64,000 bases of DNA from Halalkalirubrum salinum (GCF_005543295.1 NZ_SRSG01000059.1:137247-201246); one strand, 5' to 3'. Counted from the first letter of the stretch, positions 38,016 through 45,943 are shown. Made by a program: numbers and translations. The notes: a model not told the origin generated them from the letters alone.

Positions 38016-38965
38016 CCGGTCGGCTCGCGGTGATTGGCGCTGGCGCAGTCGGGCGCTCGGTCGTCGAACTTGCCGGTGAGTACGGCTACTCGGTGACCGC
38101 AGTCGCTGATTCTTCGAGTGCGGCGATCGACAGTGAGGGGCTTGACGCCGAGGCTGTGCTCGACCGGAAAGATGAAACAGGGAGCGTTGGGAATGAGACG
38201 CCTGAGGCGGCGTTGGACGCAGCATACGACGTTCTCATCGAGGCGACACCGACAACGCTCGGGGACGCCGAACCCGGGTTTTCACACGTCGAGGCGGCGC
38301 TCGAACGCGATCGTCACGCCGTGTTGGCAAATAAAGGCCCTGTCGCAGAGCGCTACGGTGACCTCATGGATCTCGTCGATGCCAGTGAGGGCGATATTCG
38401 GTTTGAAGCGACAGTCGGGGGCGCGATTCCGGCGCTCTCGACGATCGAAGACGTTGGTGCGACGAATATCACGGCCGCACGCGGTGTGCTCAACGGAACC
38501 GCGAACTTCATTCTCACCCGGATGGCCGCAGAGGGACTCGATTATGAGCACGTCCTCGCGGAAGCCCAGGATCTGGGCGTCGCGGAAGCTGATCCGACCT
38601 TCGACGTCGAAGGGACAGACGCCGCGCTCAAGTGTGTTATCCTGGCGAACGTGTTGGGCCAGGGCGATCGGGAGTTCACGCTCTCGGATGCGACTGTCGA
38701 GGGGATCACGAACGTCCCCGGCAGCGCGCTTGAGTTGGCCGCGGAGTCCGGCCGGACTGTCCGGCTTGTTGGTGAAGCTTCTCCGGGGGCAGTCCGTGTC
38801 GGGCCGCGGCTGATCCCCGAAAACGGGACGCTCGCGGTGAGTGGAACCCAAAATATCGTCCAACTTGAAACCGAACACGCCGGACAGCTGAACATCAGCG
38901 GTCGCGGTGCGGGCGGTCCAGAAACCGCAACGGCGGTGCTTTCTGACGTCGGTCGGCTGTTTTGA
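38012..38965 (+). CDS. hom: Homoserine dehydrogenase (no regulatory domain)
   Basis: 317 residues. The nucleotide loop is RLAVIGAGAVGRSVVELAGEYG, then IEATPTTLGDAEPG and ANKGPVA. The catalytic region is FEATVGGAIPALSTI, NGTANFILTRM and AEADPTFDVEGTDAALKCVILANVL, where the Asp and Lys of EGTDAALK are catalytic. It reduces aspartate semialdehyde to homoserine. The C-terminal ACT domain of bacterial Hom is absent, and an ACT-domain protein is encoded immediately upstream with a 4-bp overlap, so the regulatory domain is supplied in trans or has been split off. Confidence 0.95.
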   Translation: MTGRLAVIGAGAVGRSVVELAGEYGYSVTAVADSSSAAIDSEGLDAEAVLDRKDETGSVGNETPEAALDAAYDVLIEATPTTLGDAEPGFSHVEAALERDRHAVLANKGPVAERYGDLMDLVDASEGDIRFEATVGGAIPALSTIEDVGATNITAARGVLNGTANFILTRMAAEGLDYEHVLAEAQDLGVAEADPTFDVEGTDAALKCVILANVLGQGDREFTLSDATVEGITNVPGSALELAAESGRTVRLVGEASPGAVRVGPRLIPENGTLAVSGTQNIVQLETEHAGQLNISGRGAGGPETATAVLSDVGRLF

Positions 38966-38990
38966 GTCTACAGAGAAAGCAGGCAGAGTG

Positions 38991-39010
38991 CCTCGGGGCT
39001 TGACCCCGAG
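38991..39010 (+). repeat. Hairpin copy 1 of the TnpB-element right-end motif
   Basis: CCTCGGGGCTTGACCCCGAG folds into an 8-bp GC stem (CTCGGGG with CCCCGAG). The same 20 bases occur at 39322-39341. It begins 25 bp after the hom stop, so it could also act as that gene's terminator hairpin. Confidence 0.75.
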
Positions 39011-39089
39011 AGTGAATGCCGTCACAATATTAAACAATTTAAGAGATTCGAGCTATAATACACTGACAACGACCAGAAACAAACATCTC

Positions 39090-39350
39090 AAAGTATGAAC
39101 TAGATGACCTCTAGTTCTTTGCTGGTCGTTGGTTTGGAATTGCGACTCCTCTCAAAACCGTCCATTGGGCGTGAGACGGGAGTTGTCGGGTCGTGGTGGA
39201 GCGACCGACTCCCACGGACACATCGGCGTGTTCGAGTGTTAATTCCAGCCGACTCCAACCGGAGAAGGTCGGGAGGAATTAAATTCGCCTGCGGGTGCGG
39301 TGCAAACCCAAGACGGTGAAACCTCGGGGCTTGACCCCGAGGTACTTCAC
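39090..39350 (+). mobile_element. Relic of an IS200/IS605-family (IS1341-type, TnpB) element: 3' end without transposase
   Basis: The stretch ends with the hairpin CCTCGGGGCTTGACCCCGAG (39322-39341) followed by GTACTTCAC, which I associate with the right end of haloarchaeal tnpB elements, where the guide (omega/reRNA) scaffold ends. One frame before it reads VVVERPTPTDTSACSS, resembling a TnpB C-terminal tail, then stops. No zinc finger or RuvC motif remains. The left side has AACTAG/CTAGTT inverted arms (about 39097-39115). The element sits between hom and tuf. Assignment is from pattern memory, and the boundaries are approximate. The remaining 39351-39542 holds only the tuf promoter region (GGTTTTAGGG near 39485). 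Confidence 0.5.
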
Positions 39351-39542
39351 GAGGTTGGGTTGCGGTGTTGTCACTGTCTCGAATCGCGGTCAGAACAGAC
39401 TCCGCGTCGTGTGTCACCCCCGCATGCGACAACAGTCCACAAACCGCAAGACGGCGAGCGGGTGATCGAGGGGTCGTATCGAAATGGTTTTAGGGTAAAC
39501 AGCCGAAAGATCCCCACAGAGCGCCTTAGCGCGTGACATACC

Positions 39543-40805
39543 ATGAGTGACAAACCACACCAGAACTTGGCCATTATCGGCCACGTTGACCACGGCAAGA
39601 GTACGCTCGTGGGCCGACTCCTCTTCGAGACAGGATCGGTCCCCGAGCACGTAATTGAACAGCACCGCGAAGAAGCCGAAGAGAAGGGCAAAGGCGGCTT
39701 CGAGTTCGCGTACGTGATGGACAACCTGGCGGAAGAGCGAGAGCGCGGTGTCACGATCGACATCGCCCACCAGGAATTCGACACGGATACATACTACTTC
39801 ACGATCGTCGACTGTCCGGGCCACCGTGACTTCGTGAAGAACATGATCACGGGCGCCTCCCAGGCAGACAACGCGGTCCTCGTCGTCGCCGCAGACGACG
39901 GTGTCGCGCCGCAGACCCGCGAGCACGTGTTCCTGGCACGGACGCTCGGAATCAACGAACTCATCATCGGCGTCAACAAGATGGACCTCGTCGACTACAG
40001 CGAGGACACCTTCGAAGACGTCAAAGAGGAGGTCAACCAGCTCCTCAAGCAGGTTCGGTTTAGCGACGAGACCACCTTCATCCCGATCTCGGCATTCGAG
40101 GGCGACAACATCTCCGAAGCATCCGAGAGCACGGGCTGGTACGACGGCCCAACTCTCTTGGAAGCACTCAATGACCTGCCAGAGGTCGAGCCGCCGACGG
40201 ACGCGCCGCTTCGGCTGCCGATTCAGGACGTCTACACGATCTCCGGTATTGGGACCGTCCCTGTCGGACGAATCGAGACTGGGACGATGAGCCCCGGTGA
40301 CAACGTCTCCTTCCAGCCGTCGGACGTCGGCGGCGAGGTCAAGACAGTCGAGATGCACCACGAAGAGGTCCCGCAGGCCGGCCCCGGCGACAACGTCGGA
40401 TTCAATGTCCGTGGGATCGGCAAGGACGACATCCGTCGCGGTGACGTCTGTGGTCCCGCCGACGACCCGCCAAAGGTCGCCGAGACCTTCACGGCCCAGC
40501 TCGTCGTGATGCAGCACCCAAGCGTCATCACCGCTGGTTACACGCCGGTCTTCCACGCGCACACCGCACAGGTTGCGTGTACGATCGAGTCGATCGATCA
40601 GAAGCTCGACCCCGCCTCCGGCGAGGTCGCCGAAGAGAATCCGGACTTCATCCAGTCCGGCGACGCCGCGATCGTCACCGTGCGACCGCAGAAACCGCTC
40701 AGCATCGAGCCGTCCAGCGAGATCCCAGAGCTCGGCAGCTTCGCTGTCCGTGACATGGGACAGACCATCGCAGCCGGCAAAGTGCTCGAAGTCAACGAGC
40801 GATAA
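39543..40805 (+). CDS. tuf: Translation elongation factor EF-1alpha
   Basis: 420 residues. GTPase motifs are [17 protein letters not shown] (G1), [13 protein letters not shown] (G2), [12 protein letters not shown] (G3) and [10 protein letters not shown] (G4); domains 2-3 include [13 protein letters not shown] and [13 protein letters not shown]. It delivers aminoacyl-tRNA. TAA is followed immediately by the rps10 ATG (TAAATG), forming a tuf-rps10 operon. Confidence 0.98.
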   Translation: MSDKPHQNLAIIGHVDHGKSTLVGRLLFETGSVPEHVIEQHREEAEEKGKGGFEFAYVMDNLAEERERGVTIDIAHQEFDTDTYYFTIVDCPGHRDFVKNMITGASQADNAVLVVAADDGVAPQTREHVFLARTLGINELIIGVNKMDLVDYSEDTFEDVKEEVNQLLKQVRFSDETTFIPISAFEGDNISEASESTGWYDGPTLLEALNDLPEVEPPTDAPLRLPIQDVYTISGIGTVPVGRIETGTMSPGDNVSFQPSDVGGEVKTVEMHHEEVPQAGPGDNVGFNVRGIGKDDIRRGDVCGPADDPPKVAETFTAQLVVMQHPSVITAGYTPVFHAHTAQVACTIESIDQKLDPASGEVAEENPDFIQSGDAAIVTVRPQKPLSIEPSSEIPELGSFAVRDMGQTIAAGKVLEVNER

Positions 40806-41114
40806 ATGCAGCAAGCACGCGTTCGCCTCGCGGGAACCAGCCCCGAGGACCTCGACAACATCTGCGACGATGTGCGCGAGATCGCCGAGAAGACAGGCGT
40901 CAGCCTGAGCGGACCGATCCCGCTGCCGACGAAGACGCTGGAGATCCCTGCGCGCAAGTCACCCGACGGCGAAGGGACCGCGACGTGGGAGCACTGGGAG
41001 ATGCGCGTTCACAAGCGTCTCGTCGACATCGACGCGGACGAACGCGCGCTCAGACAGCTCATGCGTATCCAAGTGCCAAACGACGTGAGCATCGAGATCG
41101 TCCTCGAAGACTGA
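40806..41114 (+). CDS. rps10: 30S ribosomal protein S10 (uS10)
   Basis: 102 residues. [39 protein letters not shown] is the conserved N-terminal body and [34 protein letters not shown] the C-terminus. The start directly abuts the EF-1alpha stop with no gap. A stem-loop and T-rich run follow at 41167-41202. Confidence 0.98.
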   Translation: MQQARVRLAGTSPEDLDNICDDVREIAEKTGVSLSGPIPLPTKTLEIPARKSPDGEGTATWEHWEMRVHKRLVDIDADERALRQLMRIQVPNDVSIEIVLED

Positions 41115-41166
41115 GATCGACTGCCGGCTGCGATCGAGTCGCGGCCACTCAGCTCACACGGCGCTA

Positions 41167-41202
41167 AGGTGTATCACACCTCGCTTCGATTTCTTTTCTT
41201 TT
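41167..41202 (+). terminator. Stem-loop plus T-rich terminator of tuf-rps10
   Basis: AGGTGT (41167-41172) and ACACCT (41176-41181) form a 6-bp hairpin with a 3-nt loop; a T-rich tract (ATTTCTTTTCTTTT, about 41189-41202) follows within 10 bp. It resembles an intrinsic terminator. Confidence 0.6.
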
Positions 41203-41324
41203 AGCTTCGGAGCGACTGCGATAGCGCTCGACGTTGGACACTCCTCGAGCATGGTCGTGTTTGGGAGACATGCAGCCGAGGCTCCCGGCGATCGCTTTTA
41301 CTGGATACACAGCCTACGTGCTGT

Positions 41325-41930
41325 ATGGCTCGCAGCCCGACGATCGAGGTGCTTGTTGTTTGTACGGTCGTCTTCGTCGTGCAATCGATACTCGGGTTGT
41401 TCAGTTCTCCGATCGCGACAGGGCTGTTCGCGCTGACCGGCCCCGTGGCGGTCAACCCGCTTTCGATCGTGACGAGCGTGTACGCCCACGCAGGGCTCGG
41501 CCACTACGTCGCGAACATGGTTGCGCTGTTGGTGTTCGGCCTGCTCGTCGAGCGGCGAACGACACGCGCCCGTTTTCACGTGTTCTTTCTCAGCGTCGGG
41601 ATGCTCGCCGGTATCGCGGAGGTGACGATCGGCGGGCTCCTCCGGGGACCCGTGGCAGTGCTCGGTGCCAGTGGCGCGATCTTCGGGCTGCTGGGGTACC
41701 TGCTCGCGGGGAATACGGTTTCGCGGACGGTGTTCCGATCGATCGAGCTGTCTGGACGCGCCCAGCTCGCGCTGTTTGCGGTTGTGGCACTGGGTGTGAC
41801 GATCGCCACGGGCCAGCCGGGGGTTGCACTCATCGCGCACTTTACCGGGTTGCTGCTCGGATTGGTCGCTGGTCGTGTTGGGCTGTTAGATGTGCGGCGA
41901 TCGGGACACAGCACCGCATACGACGGCTAA
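41325..41930 (+). CDS. Rhomboid-family intramembrane serine protease
   Basis: 201 residues, six predicted membrane segments. The catalytic Ser lies in VLGASGAIFGLLGYLL (GxSG form GASG) and the catalytic His in VALIAHFTGLLLGLVAG; the loop region HAGLGHYVANMVAL matches the HxxxxHxxxN motif of rhomboids. It would cleave membrane proteins within their transmembrane helices; substrates are unknown. A TATA-like GCTTTTAC (about 41293-41300) lies about 28 bp before the ATG, so the message is probably leaderless. Confidence 0.9.
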   Translation: MARSPTIEVLVVCTVVFVVQSILGLFSSPIATGLFALTGPVAVNPLSIVTSVYAHAGLGHYVANMVALLVFGLLVERRTTRARFHVFFLSVGMLAGIAEVTIGGLLRGPVAVLGASGAIFGLLGYLLAGNTVSRTVFRSIELSGRAQLALFAVVALGVTIATGQPGVALIAHFTGLLLGLVAGRVGLLDVRRSGHSTAYDG

Positions 41931-41971
41931 AACAGAAGCTACAAGTATTGACGTCGGCTCTATTTTTGTGA

Positions 41972-42043
41972 GGGCTCGTAGATCAGTGGCAGATCGCTTC
42001 CTTCGCAAGGAAGAGGCCCCGGGTTCAAATCCCGGCGAGTCCA
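41972..42043 (+). tRNA. tRNA-Ala (CGC)
   Basis: 72 nt starting GGGCTCGTAGATCAGTGG. Acceptor arms GGGCTCG/CGAGTCC pair over 7 bp (one G-U), the anticodon arm CTTCC-TTCGCAA-GGAAG carries CGC, the T arm is CCGGGTTCAAATCCCGG, and the discriminator is A. CCA is not encoded. Its last 16 bases are the left attachment repeat of the adjacent element. Confidence 0.97.
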
Positions 42044-42339
42044 TTCGTCTCACTTCGTTCGACTCATTCCCTCGCCAACCCTCGCGAATGCTTCGCGTTC
42101 GCTCGGTCCCGGCGAGCCCACTTTTGCCTTATCCGCTATTTTCGGGAGATTCAGATTCTCTACCGCCCACTGAGTATGTCATTACTGATTCGGTGAGAAT
42201 TCGTTACGAGTCGTGACGGGGGTCATCGCTGGCCTGGATTCGCAGTCTTCGACTCGGAGACAGTCAAAATAATCACTCGGTCAACGGGACAGACTGACAA
42301 GCACACCGAGTGGGTCGGAAGTGGTAATCTCCGAAACGC

Positions 42340-42370
42340 TTTAGATTATAGTTCGCGTACTATGAACTAT
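42340..42370 (+). promoter_or_regulatory. Leaderless promoter with operator-like inverted repeat
   Basis: TTTAGATTA (about 42340-42348) is centred about 25 bp before the ATG at 42369, so transcript and coding start probably coincide. ATAGTTC (42348-42354) and GAACTAT (42364-42370) form perfect inverted arms around 9 bp, reaching from the TATA box into the start codon. A protein bound there would block TBP/polymerase access; the encoded winged-helix protein is the obvious candidate. The preceding 42044-42339 holds the post-tRNA repeat tail and no gene. Confidence 0.6.
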
Positions 42371-42998
42371 GTCTGACGCTCCACCTATCACGTACTCACC
42401 GGACGCGGCACACACTGCTCGCCGGTTTTTTGCCTTCCAAAAATTGTTGGGAACTCCCGAACTCGCCCGGTTCTACACGGATCTGCTGATCAACTCCCCG
42501 ACGGCGGTCACCGCGGCCCGTGAGCGCCAGGGATGCTCGAAAAGCACTGCGTACAAGTATGCCAACACGCTGGCCGAGTTGGGAGTCGCAACTGAACTCG
42601 ACGAATACGAGGACGGATCGGCCCTCTGGCGTGCCGACCCTGTGAGCGGCAACTGGACGGACGAAACGACGCTCGAACTCGGTCCAGTTATCATCGCCGT
42701 CTACGGGGCCACCAGCGTCGATGATGACCTCGAACTGTTCGTTGACCGTCACGGGAAGGCAGCACTCGCCCCCGCCGTCACGGCGACAATCGACTACCTG
42801 AAAGGCAACACGACACGCCGCGGCGTCGCGGATGACCTTGACGTCCCTGCTGTAGAGGCCATCGCAGTTACACAGGCGATCGAGCGGATCATCGCCGTGG
42901 TGAAAGACCACGATCCGACGCTCGACGACGTCACGTTCGACGTAGACGTCCACGACCGGGCGATCGAGCAGGCACCGTACCAGCGCAGCGATGAGTGA
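42369..42998 (+). CDS. Winged helix-turn-helix protein (putative antitoxin/regulator of the PIN gene)
   Basis: 209 residues. A helical N-terminus (PDAAHTARRFFAFQKLLGTPELARFYTDLLINSP) leads to a winged helix: TAVTAARERQGCSKSTAYKYANTLAELGVATEL with the wing DEYEDGSALWRADP (about residues 50-90). The C-terminal half (DDLELFVDRHGKAALAPAVTATIDYLKGN onward) is helical and of unknown role, perhaps dimerisation or toxin binding. The stop overlaps the PIN-domain start by 8 bp, the arrangement of antitoxin-toxin pairs. I do not recognise a characterised homologue; antitoxin function is inferred from context. Confidence 0.8.
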   Translation: MSDAPPITYSPDAAHTARRFFAFQKLLGTPELARFYTDLLINSPTAVTAARERQGCSKSTAYKYANTLAELGVATELDEYEDGSALWRADPVSGNWTDETTLELGPVIIAVYGATSVDDDLELFVDRHGKAALAPAVTATIDYLKGNTTRRGVADDLDVPAVEAIAVTQAIERIIAVVKDHDPTLDDVTFDVDVHDRAIEQAPYQRSDE

Positions 42999-43539
42999 GC
43001 CGCATCCGTCGCCGTTTCCGACTGCGCTCATCCTCGATACGAGCTTTCTCCGGACGATCGGTGGGGCGGGAAGTGAGCCCTACCAGACGTTCGTCCAGTA
43101 CGTCCAGGCCGAAGACCGAGAGCTGTACTTGAGTAGTGGTGTCGTCGAAGAACTCACCGAACAGCGTGGCTACATCAGCGTCGATTGGGTGGACCGAGCG
43201 GACACGACGGAGTGGATCACTCTCGCAGGTGAACTCCAACTAGGGGTCCGAGTACACGATGGACCGCGTGCCGGCGAAGTCATGGATCGGGTTCACGAGC
43301 GGTTGGCAGCGTTCGAACAGACGAACCCCGACGAGCTGCGAAAGACGGACTCGGAACTGCCGGCAGTCGGGGTGATGCTTCTCGGCTCTACGCCACACGG
43401 CTCCGTCGGGATTCTGATGGACGACCGAAACGCTGAACGAGCGATCACTGGCGTCATCGAGAACTCATACTACGAAGGACGCATCCGTGTCATCGATATT
43501 TGGACGGCAATTGAATACATGGAGTCACAACTCGGGTGA
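42991..43539 (+). CDS. PIN-domain ribonuclease-like protein (putative toxin)
   Basis: 182 residues. The acidic PIN tetrad can be placed: D of ALILDTSFL (about residue 17), E of SGVVEELTEQ (about 52), D of LRKTDSELPAVGVMLLG and D of GILMDDRNAERAI. PIN toxins cleave tRNA or other RNA using Mg2+. At 182 residues it is longer than the 130-140 of VapC. It is translationally coupled to the upstream winged-helix gene, and both lie between the attachment repeats. It is therefore the probable effector of a two-gene stabilisation or defence module. Confidence 0.8.
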   Translation: MSEPHPSPFPTALILDTSFLRTIGGAGSEPYQTFVQYVQAEDRELYLSSGVVEELTEQRGYISVDWVDRADTTEWITLAGELQLGVRVHDGPRAGEVMDRVHERLAAFEQTNPDELRKTDSELPAVGVMLLGSTPHGSVGILMDDRNAERAITGVIENSYYEGRIRVIDIWTAIEYMESQLG

Positions 43540-43953
43540 GCGAGGGAACCCGAGAGAAGCATAGAATTTATCCTCCGGTGTCACTACTGTCTGTTGCATT
43601 ACCACAACGACTGGCGGACTAATCGCCTGACAGCACGGGGATTAAACGGATTTTTTGAAGTAGCGTAACGGAATCCCGGCGAGTCCACTCACTTTCTTCC
43701 GTCGCTTCGCTCCGTCAGTCGTTCGTGGACTCGCCGACCTTCGCGAAACCTCCGGTTTCGCTCAGTCCCGGCGAGTTAATTTGTCTCGCTTCGACGAGAT
43801 TCCCGTAGCTCTTGATCGATCGGTGCCTGTTCCAGTGTGGTTTCTTTGGTCTCATACTCTGCCTGAGAGTACATGCTGAGATTTACAACGAAGAGAGAAA
43901 TTCACCCATAAAAATAAGTCGTGTGTGTTGATATATTCTTCCAAGATTGATCC
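43540..43953. other. Gene-free stretch containing the right attachment site and nested tRNA-end copies
   Basis: 43540-43671 is the tail of the mini-element, 43672-43687 its right repeat. A GC-rich tail with short internal palindromes (TCGCTTCGCTCCG, CGAAACCTCCGGTTTCG) ends in a degenerate copy at 43766-43779. From about 43780 the sequence turns AT-rich and contains the promoter region of the next gene. No coding region was found. Confidence 0.6.
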
Positions 43954-44640
43954 ATGTCGTTAGGTACAAATCAACAGTTGGCAAGTGATGTTGTCTCAGC
44001 AATCAAGGAATGGACGCCATCAGAGGCTCACGGTCACGAGTCGAAGTTTCAAAACGAGTTGCAGGAGTATCTCGATTATCGACTAAACTCGGGCAGCAGC
44101 ATGATCGGTGCAAATGAGCAAATTGTAGTCGAACGTGAACACGGCAATGTCAACGGAGATGTCGTTGTCAATGGGGCCATCGGGATTGAGATGAAACGTG
44201 ACTTTTCGAACAACCAAGCCAAGAAACTACGCGGGCAAATTGAAGAATACCAGAGAGAGTACACTCATGTCATTGCTCTCGCTTGCGGTATTGAAGATAT
44301 GGACGGGTGGCGAAAATTGAAAAACGACTACGAGAATCAGCCAGGTATAGGGATGAATCCAGACGATGCCCCCGTACGGTTCATTCACAAAGCAAAATCA
44401 AACTACGGAACAGGAGACTCCGCGAGTAATTACGAGCATGCAGATGGGAGCAGTCAGGGTGGGGCAGAATTAGAAGAACTCGCTGAAGTCATTGAGGGGG
44501 GCGTGAAAGGGTATCAATCACTTACAGATGGTGGACCTATGGACTCTGGTAAAGCCGTTATAGCTGTCGCCCAGGCCGTCTTTGTTGTTGGTTTTGTTCT
44601 TGTTCTTATCGGCGTTATTTTGTTCAGTTTTGTTCTGTGA
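43954..44640 (+). CDS. Putative membrane-anchored PD-(D/E)XK nuclease
   Basis: 228 residues. The N-terminal domain fits the restriction-endonuclease-like core: E29 in a first helix (HESKFQNELQEYL), D69 in NGDVVV, then E79-x-K81 in GIEMKRDF, and a helix with Q95 (LRGQIEEYQREY) followed by the strand THVIALACG. An acidic, Ser/Gly-rich linker (about 150-195) leads to one transmembrane helix at about 200-228 that ends the protein. The D-x9-ExK spacing is typical of the fold. Codon use is more AT-rich than the surrounding core genes, and it lies just outside the tRNA-Ala element. I know no described member with this anchor; a role against incoming DNA is a hypothesis. Confidence 0.68.
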   Translation: MSLGTNQQLASDVVSAIKEWTPSEAHGHESKFQNELQEYLDYRLNSGSSMIGANEQIVVEREHGNVNGDVVVNGAIGIEMKRDFSNNQAKKLRGQIEEYQREYTHVIALACGIEDMDGWRKLKNDYENQPGIGMNPDDAPVRFIHKAKSNYGTGDSASNYEHADGSSQGGAELEELAEVIEGGVKGYQSLTDGGPMDSGKAVIAVAQAVFVVGFVLVLIGVILFSFVL

Positions 44641-45177
44641 ATAGCCCATCCTGTTTAACTCTACTGAGACGCTGAGTAACTGATATGCATCGTGTTCGAG
44701 CAGGGAGATATATTTAATATGAGGATATGCTGAAATACTCATTTTTTGACACATACTTCGTACCGCATACGGAGGGTAATTCCAGCAACAAAAAAGCAAA
44801 TTACGGCAGCGATCGAGGTGATTGAGAGTGTAGATTTATATCAAAATGGGTGTCTGTTACCCCGAGATGACGGGTTTCACCGATCGCCCATCCATCGAGA
44901 GATAAAATAGGGACGTAACGAATCAAGATTTGGCTTAGTGACGAGTGAAAGCGGGTTCTTGATCGGTGAGTGCGATTGTTAGAGCCGTCCTTACGACGAT
45001 CTGCTGCATCGATCGTTCTTCATGCAACTCTTACTCATTTGATTAAATCAAAAGAAATCTTGAGTAGGTATGCGGTGATCTCGATCCGACGACAATCCAG
45101 CAGTTCAACACGTCAGTACTTGGAACTCGATATCGGATATCGATCGAAAGTAGATATCAATAGCGTAAGTATGTTAT
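44641..45177. other. AT-rich stretch with no supportable gene
   Basis: No frame longer than about 60 codons looks coding. A minus-strand stretch near 44750-44830 could encode a membrane-like segment (ITSIAAVICFFVAGI) but has no start codon. Two pairs of GATATCGAT-type AT-rich palindromes occur near 45130-45150. I read it as degraded island DNA plus the downstream region of the pilin gene. Confidence 0.5.
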
Positions 45178-45606
45178 TTATTCGGATTCTCCGCTTGCCA
45201 GTGTGGTCGACCGATCTCCATCGTCGAACACCAATGAGACCGTTTCACCGGAGCTAACGTTACCCACTCTTAGTGATTCTCCCGCTGTTAGTTTTTCATT
45301 GATTTGTACTCGGCCGTCAACGTCGGTAGCATTAATGCCGTTAATGTCGCTCTCAGAAACGTCCCCAACAATGTATGACTGATTAACCGGGATAGAATCG
45401 CCACTTCTGTGAGTGAAGGTAATATTATCTCCTTCTGGTTCCACATCAAACGATGCCTGCGGCGTTGTATCCCCAACCCCATCACCGAGTCCGATCACGA
45501 AGGTCCCGATCACCGCAGCCAAAATTACGGTGATCGCCACCATGAGTATGACTCCTATGACGGGTGAAACGGCGCGTTCCTCTGTGAGTAACGTTTTGAT
45601 TGTCAT
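45178..45606 (-). CDS. Type IV pilin-like protein, paralogue
   Basis: 142 residues from the ATG at 45604-45606 ([27 protein letters not shown]); 24 further upstream codons are open but would displace the class III signal peptide. The leader and hydrophobic helix are nearly identical to those of the pilin at 1570-2019, and the C-terminus keeps [16 protein letters not shown]. The middle has diverged ([19 protein letters not shown] against [20 protein letters not shown]). It is also more AT-rich, so it probably arrived with or evolved inside the accessory region. The product would be a minor or alternative pilus subunit. Confidence 0.9.
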   Translation of the reverse strand: MTIKTLLTEERAVSPVIGVILMVAITVILAAVIGTFVIGLGDGVGDTTPQASFDVEPEGDNITFTHRSGDSIPVNQSYIVGDVSESDINGINATDVDGRVQINEKLTAGESLRVGNVSSGETVSLVFDDGDRSTTLASGESE

Positions 45607-45943
45607 GATTGCTCCGTATCGACAGTGCACCAGTAGGAAGCACCCAACCCACACCGAGGGTGCCTCCGGGCAAGTCACCTGCCGTTATCCGTGAACATCC
45701 TGGACACGTATATAAAATATCGCCTCAAATTATCATGTATGAAACCTACAGTATATAAAACCGCTCTTTATCCCCAATTTAGAGCCGATCGCGACGACCG
45801 ACGTTCTGTGCCCGTCCAGTCATATTATCTGATATGTTCCGTCTCTTAATAATTGATGTGAGTCACAACACAACGAAATTCTTTTTCTAGAGAAAGTTAT
45901 CTTCGAAAATAGCCGTGCCTCGTTCGCTGTGGGAGCGTCGAGA

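Larger units (their letters stand above)
42028..43687 (+). mobile_element. 1.64-kb integrated mini-element in tRNA-Ala(CGC)
   Basis: AATCCCGGCGAGTCCA, the 3' end of the tRNA (42028-42043), recurs exactly at 43672-43687. Between the repeats lie only a winged-helix gene and a PIN-domain gene; no integrase frame is present. The element may be a deletion derivative or one mobilised in trans. Each repeat is followed by a GC-rich tail and then a degenerate second copy (TCCCGGCGAGCCCA at about 42107-42120 and TCCCGGCGAGTTAA at about 43766-43779), indicating successive integrations at the same site. Confidence 0.75.

Noticed and set aside
41890-42216. Coding frame across tRNA-Ala and its downstream tail
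   Set aside because: It reads through the tRNA and the post-tRNA repeat; composition is non-proteinaceous.
44740-44880. Minus-strand membrane peptide near 44.8 kb
   Set aside because: The hydrophobic stretch has no in-frame start codon after the preceding stop, so it is at most a gene remnant.
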